From Bettongia penicillata ogilbyi (Eukaryota; Chordata; Mammalia; Diprotodontia; Potoroidae), in NCBI GenBank assembly GCA_023548195.1, contig JAJHZJ010000575.1, positions 623,454-687,453 of the forward strand: DNA of 64,000 bases. The letters run 5' to 3'. The translations under genes were made by a program, and so were the position numbers. Positions 56,965 through 64,000 of the stretch are shown piece by piece (the first letter of the stretch is position 1; every line of letters begins with the position of its first letter). Below the pieces are notes generated by a model. The model was not told the origin of the DNA and searched no databases. It worked only from the letters and a program-made list of their open reading frames with translations.

Positions 56965-57185
56965 GAGACAGTGTGCTGTAGTAGAAAGCACACTGGACCT
57001 AGATTTAAACCTTAGCCTTACCAATTTTGTGGGAGCATGAGCTGGTCCCCCCACTCTGGGCTTCTATTTCTTCTCTTCTGTAAAAGGATATGGATGGAGA
57101 CGATCATTTCTAAAGGCCTTTGCAAGTCTGACATCCTATCATTCTGTTCCCACCTCTCCATCCTTTCCAGTTTTGAAAAGTCACA
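56965..57185 (+). mobile_element. MIR/THER-type SINE
   Basis: 'gtgtgctgtagtagaaagcacactggacctagatttaaacc', 'ctctgggcttctatttcttctcttctgtaaaagg' and 'gcctttgcaagtctgacatcctatcattct' follow the family order. Confidence 0.65.
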
Positions 57186-57465
57186 TTTCAATGATCTGTT
57201 CATTGTCAAATTTGGGGTTGTCTTTACCTTTGTTGAGATCTCTTGCCTTTGGAGGAGGAGAAATGTTAATTCATGTTTGCTTTTTGACTGCGTGTATACA
57301 GGTCGATCAGTTGGTTAGGTAGTGAAGTAGGTTTTGTTAAGCACCCCCTCTAATGCAGGCATTATGTTAAGCATTGGATGTGCTAAGTCTATTAGGATGA
57401 CAGCATTCATGGTCAGCTAAATCCTATACTTTTCAAGAAGCTGCTGGATTTTTAAAAATATTTTT

Positions 57466-57588
57466 CCTTCCTTCCTTCCTTCCTTCCTTCCTTCCTTCCT
57501 TCCTTCCTTCCTTCCTTCCTTCCTTCCTTCCTTCCTTCCTTCCTTCCTTCCTTCCTTCCTTCCTTCCTTCCTTCCTTCCTTCCTTCCA
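57466..57588. repeat. (CCTT)n microsatellite in the tail of copy E
   Basis: About 31 uninterrupted CCTT units, between the 3' end of the element and its target-site duplication, that is, where the poly(A) tail should be. Confidence 0.97.
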
Positions 57589-58398
57589 TTAAGACTTGTT
57601 TATTAATTTTTATCATTCATTTCCAATAGATTTTTGAGTTCCAAATTTTATCCCCATCTTTTTCCTGCCCCCTACCCTGAAATGGCATGCATTCTTATTA
57701 CCCCTTCCCCTAATCTGCTTTCCCTTTTATCATGCCCCTCTTATCCCCTTCTCTTTTACTTTCTTGAAGGACAAGATAGATTCCTATATCCCGTTGCCTA
57801 CATATCTTATTTCCCAGTTGCATGTAAAAATATTTTTTAAAATTATATTTTAAAACTTTGAGTTCCAAATTCTCTCTCTTCTTTCCTCCCCACCCACCTT
57901 TATTGACAAAGCAAGCAATTCAATATAGATTATACATGTGTAGTTATGCAGAACACTTCCATAATAGTTAGGTTGTGAAAGACTATATTCCCTTTCATCC
58001 TATCTTGTCCCCCCCCCATTATTCTATTTTCTCTTTTGACCCTGTCTTTGATCTAAAGAGTTTGCTTCTTACTAGCCCCTACACCAATCTGCCCTCCCTT
58101 CAATCATCATGTCTCCCCTATCCCTTTCCCCCCTACTTTGTTTGTAAGATACCCAAATGAATGTGCATATTATTCCCTCCTGAAGCCAAATCTGATGAAA
58201 GTAAGATTCACTCATTCCTTCTCACTCCCCCCTACCTTCTCCTACATTATATAACCTTTGTCTTACTTCTTTTATGTGAGATAATTTACCCCACTCTATC
58301 TCTCCCTTTCTCCTCCCAGTATATTCCTCTCTCATTCCTTAATTATATATTTTTAAATATCATTGCTTCATATGCAATTTACCCTGTGCCATCTCTCT

Positions 58399-58399
58399 G

Positions 58400-58470
<71 letters not shown>

Positions 58471-58471
58471 C
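58399..58471. repeat. (TCTA)n microsatellite in 3' UTR of copy E
   Basis: Pure TCTA repeat at the position where B, C and D have CA/TG repeats. Confidence 0.95.
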
Positions 58472-58599
58472 TTCCAACTGTCCTAATATTGAGAAAGGTT
58501 CATAAGTTACAAATATTATCTTTCTATGTAGAAATTAGTTCAACTTTAATAAGACTCTTTTGATAATCTTTCCCATTTACTTTTCCATGTTTCTCTTGA

Positions 58600-59682
58600 T
58601 TCTTGTATTTGAGAGTCAGATTTTCTATTCACCTCTGGTCTTTTCATCAAGAATACTTAAAAGTCCTCTATTTCATTGAATGTCCATTCCCTCCCACTTC
58701 ACCCCCCTTGAACAATTATGCTCAGTTTTGCTGGGTAGATGATTCTTGGTTTTAATCCTAGCTCCTCTGACCTCTGGATTGTCATATTTCAACTCCTTAA
58801 ATCCCTTAATGTAGCATCTGCTAGATCTTTTGATATCCTAATTGTATTTCCATAATAATTGAATTGTTTCTTTCTGGCTGCTTGCGGTATTTTCTTCTTG
58901 ACCTGGGAACTCTAGAATTTGACTACAGTATTCCTAGCTTTCCTTTTAGCATCTCTTTGCAGATGGAACTGATAGATTCTTTCAATTTCTATTTTACCCT
59001 CTGGTTCCACAATATCAGGACTGTTTTCCTTGATAATTTCTTGAAAGATGATGTCTAGGCTCTTGTATTTTTGTTTTTGGTTTCATCATGACTTTCAAGT
59101 AATCCACTAATTTTAAAATTATCACTCCTAGATCTATTTTCCAGGTAAATGGTTTTTCCAAGGAGATATTTCACATTGTCTTTTATTTTTTCATTCTTTT
59201 GGTTCTATTTTATAATTTCTTGATTTCTCAAAAATTCATTAGCTTCCATTTTCTCCCTTCTAATTTTTAAGTAATTGTTTTCTTCAGTGAACTTTTGGGC
59301 TTCCTTAATTCAGCTTTTTAAGGCATTCTTCTCCTCACTGGCTTTTTGGACTTCCTTTGCCATTTGGTTAGTCTATCTTTCTTAAGGCATTATTTTTATT
59401 CAGTATTTTTGGTGTCTCCCTTAGTAAGCTGTTGACTCAATTTTCATGATTTGTTTTGCAACTTTCTCATTTTCCTTCCAAATTTTTCCTCAAGTTCTAT
59501 TACTTGATTTTCAAAATCCTTTTTGATCTCTTCAATGACCTGAGATCAATCATATTTTTTTTGGAGGCTTTGGATGTAGGCAATTTGACTCTACTGTTCT
59601 CCTTTGGTTGTATGCCTTGATCTTTCTTGTCACCAAAGTAAAAATCTATGGTCTATGGTCTGGTTTTGTTTTGTTTTTTACG
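58600..59682 (-). pseudogene. L1 ORF1 of copy E, heavily decayed
   Basis: The order of ORF1 segments is intact at the DNA level: the C-terminal domain near 58720-58900 (antisense of 'cagcaaaactgagcataa' and 'gcaagcagccagaaagaaacaattc'), the RRM near 59080-59180 and the coiled coil to about 59560. Stops and indels break every frame to below about 65 codons. Confidence 0.75.
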
Positions 59683-60289
59683 ATGTTAACTTATCTTCCC
59701 AGCAAAACACTTGACTTTCTAATTCTTTGTCAAGGTAAGACTCTGTTTCCAGTGGGGGTGGGAGTACTGTCACAGGCTTCAGGGATTTTGTATCAGCCAC
59801 TCAATCCCCCACCATTTGTGGACCCAGAGTTCCAGAAGCAGCTGCCATTCCCACTCCCACTCCCCAGGGGCTAGGGCCTGACCCAGCAAGATAGCATATT
59901 CCTCTTTCACCCAGGTCCCACAGAACTTCCCCACTGACCTATTTTTGCATTTGTGGGTTGAAAAGTCTATAAACTGCTACAGCTACCAATGATTCAGTCC
60001 CCTGAGGCTGGCTATGGCACATCTATACTGGTATAGACCACAGCAGACTGCGTTCTGCTCCCTGCCTGACGCAAAAGATCCTTCCTGTTGACTTTCTAGG
60101 TTGTCTTGGGCTGGGGATTTGTATCACTCTTTTATTTTGTGGGTTCCACATCTCTAGAATTTATTTAGATTCATTTTTACAGGTATTTGGAGGGATTTGG
60201 GGGAAAGTTCAGAGGAGTCCCTGCTTTTTGTTGAACATCTTGGCTCTGCCCCATGAGGCTGATGGATTTTGAAGCTTTTCATTTAAGTT

Positions 60290-60590
60290 TATCTCAGCTA
60301 GAACGCAAACACCCTAATTTTAGAAAAAATTTCATCTCTCCACTTCTCCCCATTCACATACCTACTACATTATTCTAGATCCTTATTACCTCTTGTCTGA
60401 ACTATAGAAATAGTTAGTTTTCCAAATGGTCTCCCTCTAGCAAAAAATCTCCATTTTCAATACATTCTCACACAGTTAACAACATGATTTTCTGAAAGTC
60501 AGAATTAAACACATCACTTCCTTTCTCAGTATCCTGCAGTGACTTCCCATTGTCTCTAGAACTAAATATTATTCATTTCTTTGCTTTTCT
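60290..60590 (+). mobile_element. Ancient L2-type LINE, plus strand
   Basis: 'ttacctcttgtctgaactatagaaatagttagttttccaaatggtctccctctagc', 'cagaattaaacacatcacttcctttctcagtatcctgcagtgacttcccattg' and 'ctctagaactaaata' give the L2 3'-region order. Confidence 0.65.
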
Positions 60591-60624
60591 ATTTTTGTGC
60601 AACTTTTATGGGCTGATCTTGCAA

Positions 60625-61030
60625 TTTAATTGATATACAACAGAAGTGTGGCATAGGGACTCCTGGTGGTATCTGAGACTCAGAGGAGATACAAAGTCAA
60701 AACTATCTTCATAATAATATTTTTGATTATTGTTGTATAGTTGTCTTCAACTTTTCATGACCCCATTTGGGGTTTTCTTGGCAAAGATACTGGAGTGTTT
60801 CATTATTTACTTCTCCAGCTCATTTTACAGATGAGAAAACTGATGCAAAAAGGTTGCAGTGACTTGTTCAGAATCACACAGCTAGAATGTGTCTGAAGCC
60901 AGATTTGAACTCAGGAAGATGAATCTTCCTCATTCTACATCTAGCACTCTATCCACTGTGCCACTAAACTGCCTATAATAATACTAAGATGATTTCATTT
61001 CTAATATGGTAATTATAACTAGATATAACT
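60625..61030. mobile_element. Unclassified ancient repeat, split by a SINE
   Basis: 'ggagatacaaagtcaaaactatcttcataataatat' before the SINE joins 'ataataatactaagatgatttcatttctaatatgg' after it, a phrase typical of an old mammalian interspersed repeat. The class is uncertain. Confidence 0.4.
60733..60975 (-). mobile_element. tRNA-headed marsupial SINE, reverse orientation
   Basis: 'ttgttgtatagttgtcttcaacttttcatgaccccatttggggttttcttggc', 'cattttacagatgagaaaactgatgc' and 'ctatccactgtgccactaaactgcc'. ATAATAATA occurs on both sides (about 60712 and 60976) and is the likely target-site duplication. Confidence 0.85.
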
Positions 61031-61032
61031 AA

Positions 61033-61121
61033 TATATCTATCTCTATCTATCCATCCATCCATCCATCCATCCATCCATCCATCCATCCATCCATCCATC
61101 CATCCATCCATCCATCTATCC

Positions 61122-61193
<72 letters not shown>

Positions 61194-61219
61194 GTATGTG
61201 TGTCTGTCTGTGTCTATCT
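61033..61219. repeat. Compound (ATCC)n(ATCT)n microsatellite
   Basis: ATCT lead-in, then ATCC to about 61114, then pure ATCT to 61192, then TGTATG/TGTCTG variants. Confidence 0.97.
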
Positions 61220-61603
61220 AAAGCATTTTGGGGTGTAAGGAGCTCCTCAATAATTTTTAAGAGTAAAATGGTCCTGACATGAACACATTTGAAAATTAAT
61301 GACAAAGAGAACTTCCAAGGAAAGAAACTCCCTCTCCTGATTCAGGTCAGCACCTTTTCTGTAACTCAAGAGGTTTAGACTGCTGCCTGGAACACTAGGT
61401 GTGACATTTCTGCATCACAAATATATCAAAGGAGGACTTTAAAGCCAGACCTTCCCAGCTGTGAGGAGAGCTCTTTATGCTCTAAGTTATATTGCCTTTC
61501 AAGATTTATGACATACATAATATTAGTTCTCTAAGAAATGCATATCATTTATTAATAAATATACAAATACTGCACCACATTTTGATTTTTTTCTAATTCA
61601 ATA
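61220..61603. other. Unassigned sequence
   Basis: A weak repeat-like phrase ('gcattttggggtgtaaggagctcctcaataattttt') is present. No gene supported. Confidence 0.4.
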
Positions 61604-61668
61604 GGTAATTTGTTTATTTTTCAATTCTTAACATTCACTTACACAAGAATTTGAATTCAAAATTTTCT

Positions 61669-61694
61669 CCCCATCTCTCCCCACCCCTCACCCC
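61669..61694 (-). other. G-quadruplex-capable tract, copy F 3' UTR
   Basis: The minus strand reads GGGG-TGA-GGGG-T-GGGG-AGAGAT-GGGG. Confidence 0.75.
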
Positions 61695-62399
61695 AGGACA
61701 GCTTGCACCCTTTCTACCCCTTCTCCCTTCTATTACATACCCTTCTTCCATCCCCCTTCCCATTTATTTTCCTGTAGGGCAAAATACATGTCTATACTCC
61801 ATTGCCTGTACAGCTTAATTTTCAGTTGCATGCTAAAACAATTATTACCACTCATTCTTAAAGCTTTGAGCTCCATATTCTCTCCCTCCTTCCCCACCCA
61901 CCCTCATTGAGAAAACAAGCAATTCAATATAGGTGTAACAATGCAAAGTGCTTCCATAATAGTTATGTTGTAAAAGACTAACCATATTTCCCTCTGTCCT
62001 ATCCTGCCTTTCATTTTTTTCCATTCGTTCCCTTGACCTGTCTTCCCACAATAGTGTTTGCTTCTGACTGTCCCTTTTCCCAATTTACTCTCTCTTCTAT
62101 TATCTTCCCTCTTCTATCCCCTTCCACCCTGCCTTCCTGCAGGGTAAAATAGATTTCCATATTCAATTGGGTGTGTATTATTCCCTTCTTAAGCCAAATT
62201 CCATGAGAGTAAGACTCAATTATATCCTTTCATCCCTCCCCTCTTCCTCTCCATTGTAAAAGTTCTTTCTTCCCTCTTTTATGTGATATGATTTGCTATA
62301 TTCTACCTCTCCCTTTTTCTTACTCATAGTACATTTCATTCAACTGTAAATTTAATTTTTTTAGGTATTCTCCCTTTATATTCAGCTCACTCTGTGCTC

Positions 62400-62531
62400 T
62401 GTGTGTGCCTATGTATACAGACGCACATACATATATACATACCTACACATATATAATATACACATACATATATACCCATACACATTTACATATATATACA
62501 TACATATACATATATATGTATGTATGTATGT
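62400..62531. repeat. ATAC/ACAT-rich tract in 3' UTR of copy F
   Basis: Imperfect ACATACAT/ATATATAC repeat between 'gtgctctgtgtg' and 'ccctctaactaccc', the same site as the microsatellites in the other copies. Confidence 0.88.
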
Positions 62532-62664
62532 ATTCCCTCTAACTACCCTAATACTGAAAAAGGTCTCATGAGTTTCAAGCAACATCTTTCCATGTAGGAA
62601 TGTATACAGTTCAACTTTAATGCGTACCTCAAGGCTTATCTTTCCTGTGTACCTTTCATGTTTC

Positions 62665-63742
62665 TCTTGATTCTTGTATTTGAAAGTCACATTTTCTATT
62701 TAGTTCTGGTCTTTTCAAGAGGAATGCTTGGAAGTCTTCTATTTCATTGAATTACCATGTTTTCCTCCTGAAGTATTATACTTAGGTGTTCTGGGTATGC
62801 TGGTTTTAATCCTGTCTCCTTAGACCTCTCGAATATTATGCTCCAACCCCTACCATCCCTTAGTATAGAAGCTGCTAAATCCTGTGTTATCCTGATTGTG
62901 TTTCCACAATACTGGAATTGTTGTTGCTGTCGTTGTTTTCTAGCTACTTGCAATATTTTCCCCTTGACCCACGAACTCTAGAATTTGGTTTCACTACGCC
63001 TAGGAGTTTTCCTTTTTGAATGTCTTTCAGAGGTGATTGGTAAATTCTTTCCATTTCTATTTTGCCCAATAATTTCTTGAAAGTTGATATCTAGGCTCTT
63101 TTTCTGATTATGATTTTCAGGAAGACCAATAATTTTAAAATTATCTTTTCTGGATCTGTTTTGTAAGTCAGTTGTTTTTCCAGTGAGATATTGCACAATA
63201 TCTTCTATCTTTTCATTCTTTTGGCTTTATTTTATAATTTCTTGCTTTTTCATAAATTCATTAGCTTCTATCTGCTCTGTTCTAATTTTAAAAAACTGTT
63301 TTCTTCAGTGAGCTTTTGAACCTCTTTTTCTATTTGACAAATTTTGCTTTTTAAAGCATTCTTCTCCTCATTGGCTTTTTTGACCTTTTTTGCCATTTGG
63401 GTTAGTCTATTTTTAAAGGCATTATTTTCTTTACAATTTTTTGGATCTTCTTTAGGAAGCTGTTAAATCACTTCTCATGATTTTCTTGCATCACTTTCAT
63501 TTCTCTTGCCAATTTTTCCTCCACCTCTCTTATTTGATTTTCAAAATCCTTTTTGAGCTCTTCCATGGCCTGAGACCCTTGCATATATTTTTTGGAGGTT
63601 TTGGATGTTGAAGCCTTGACTTTTATATCTTCCTCTGATGGTTTGCTTTGTTCTTCCTCATCTGAAAGGATGAAAGAAAATACCTTTTTGCCAAGAAAGT
63701 AACCTTCTATAGTCTTATTTTTTTCCATTTTGGGGGGGGCAT
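62665..63742 (-). pseudogene. L1 ORF1 of copy F, frameshifted
   Basis: The start region reads ATG then eight C and AAAATGG, a slipped version of MPRKGKKNK. From 63728 the frame reads MEKNKTIEGYFLGKK, an acidic stretch (LSDEEEQSKPSEED) and EELKKDFENQIREVEEKLAR. Later pieces are the RRM (NRSRKDNFKIIGLPENHNQ, 63150-62980) and the C-terminal domain (QFQYCGNTIRITQDLAASIL, 62950-62744). The C-terminal piece carries extra Gln codons (KQRQQQQFQYCG) near 62915-62945. Confidence 0.88.
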
Positions 63743-64000
63743 TTTCCCAGACAGTTACTTGAGCTTTGATTCCTTTGTCAAGGGGGGATATAGTCTAGGG
63801 ACCTGTAAGTTCTCAGTTCCTACAATGTGGCACAATCAAGGAAAAGGAGTTTACTCCTCTCCTGGCCTGCACTCTTGTCTGTGAGCAACTGCAAGTACTC
63901 TTTTCTGAGCAGGATCTACAAGTAGGATTCCCTCTCCACAGCCACCACCATTTCCAACACTCCAGCACCAGTGCTCTTCCTCACCCTAGGACCTCCACTC

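Larger units (their letters stand above)
57453..60257 (-). mobile_element. ORF1-only L1 (HAL1-like) copy E, old full-length copy
   Basis: The minus strand starts near GGGGCAGAGCCAAGATGTTC (60252) and ends near 57600, followed by a tail made of (AAGG)n. The target-site duplication is GCTGCTGGATTTT (57440-57452) and GCTGATGGATTTT (60258-60270), one mismatch. The layout is the same as B-D, including the lack of ORF2 and a microsatellite in the 3' UTR, but divergence is much higher. Confidence 0.82.
61604..64000 (-). mobile_element. ORF1-only L1 (HAL1-like) copy F, 5' end outside window
   Basis: The 3' UTR begins near 61604. ORF1 lies at 62665-63742 and part of the 5' UTR reaches the window edge. 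The layout follows copies A-E, with a 1.06-kb ORF2-free 3' UTR. Divergence from B-D is high, similar to A and E. Confidence 0.82.

Noticed and set aside
1..64000. CRISPR arrays, operons, tRNA or rRNA genes
   Set aside because: Direct repeats are microsatellites or transposons, and tRNA-like words belong to SINE heads. I see no intact tRNA or rRNA.

Overview
This window is mammalian nuclear DNA, most likely from a marsupial. The evidence is the repeat content: tRNA-headed SINEs of the kinds abundant in opossum and Australian marsupials (one ending in an RTE-like tail), L1 elements with marsupial-type 3' ends, ancient L2/MIR debris and long microsatellites. No complete protein-coding gene is visible. 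Most longer open frames are pieces of retrotransposons, translated microsatellites or chance frames.

Left part (1-31.4 kb): largely unique, AT-rich sequence, probably intronic or intergenic, with scattered repeats. One 27-bp segment (2413-2439) looks like a collagen triple-helix exon: three Gly-X-Y triplets between a good acceptor and a consensus donor. The left part may therefore lie inside a collagen-type gene on the + strand. A large minus-strand L1 (about 5690-10036) carries a decayed ORF2, with an inverted piece of ORF1 attached at its 5' side (10038-10650), as expected from twin priming.

Middle part (31.4-38.7 kb): two 5'-truncated minus-strand L1 tails with recognisable target-site duplications, a probable solo LTR (36045-36677) and an old L2 block invaded by a MIR-type SINE.

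Right part (38.7-64 kb): six ORF1-only L1 elements (HAL1-like, 'half-L1') lie in 25 kb. Four complete ones are seen in full (A, B, C, D), E is complete but decayed, and F runs off the window edge. Each has an L1-like 5' UTR beginning near a CCAAGATGG motif, one ORF1 (N-terminal basic tail, coiled coil, RRM, C-terminal domain) and a roughly 1-kb 3' UTR with a microsatellite and, in most copies, a G-quadruplex-capable tract. ORF2 is absent at the same place in every copy. A, B and C form a nest: B sits in the 3' UTR of A, and C sits in reverse orientation in the poly(A) tail of A. Target-site duplications for A, B and C close the whole structure at 38706-47238.

How the parts fit: ORF1-only elements cannot make reverse transcriptase, so they must have been copied by an ORF2-bearing L1. 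The 3' ends of two L1 fragments here (14881-15895 and 32781-33798) resemble the ORF1-only 3' ends and mark a plausible partner lineage. All ORF1 and ORF2 copies in the window carry frameshifts or stops, so none looks active now.
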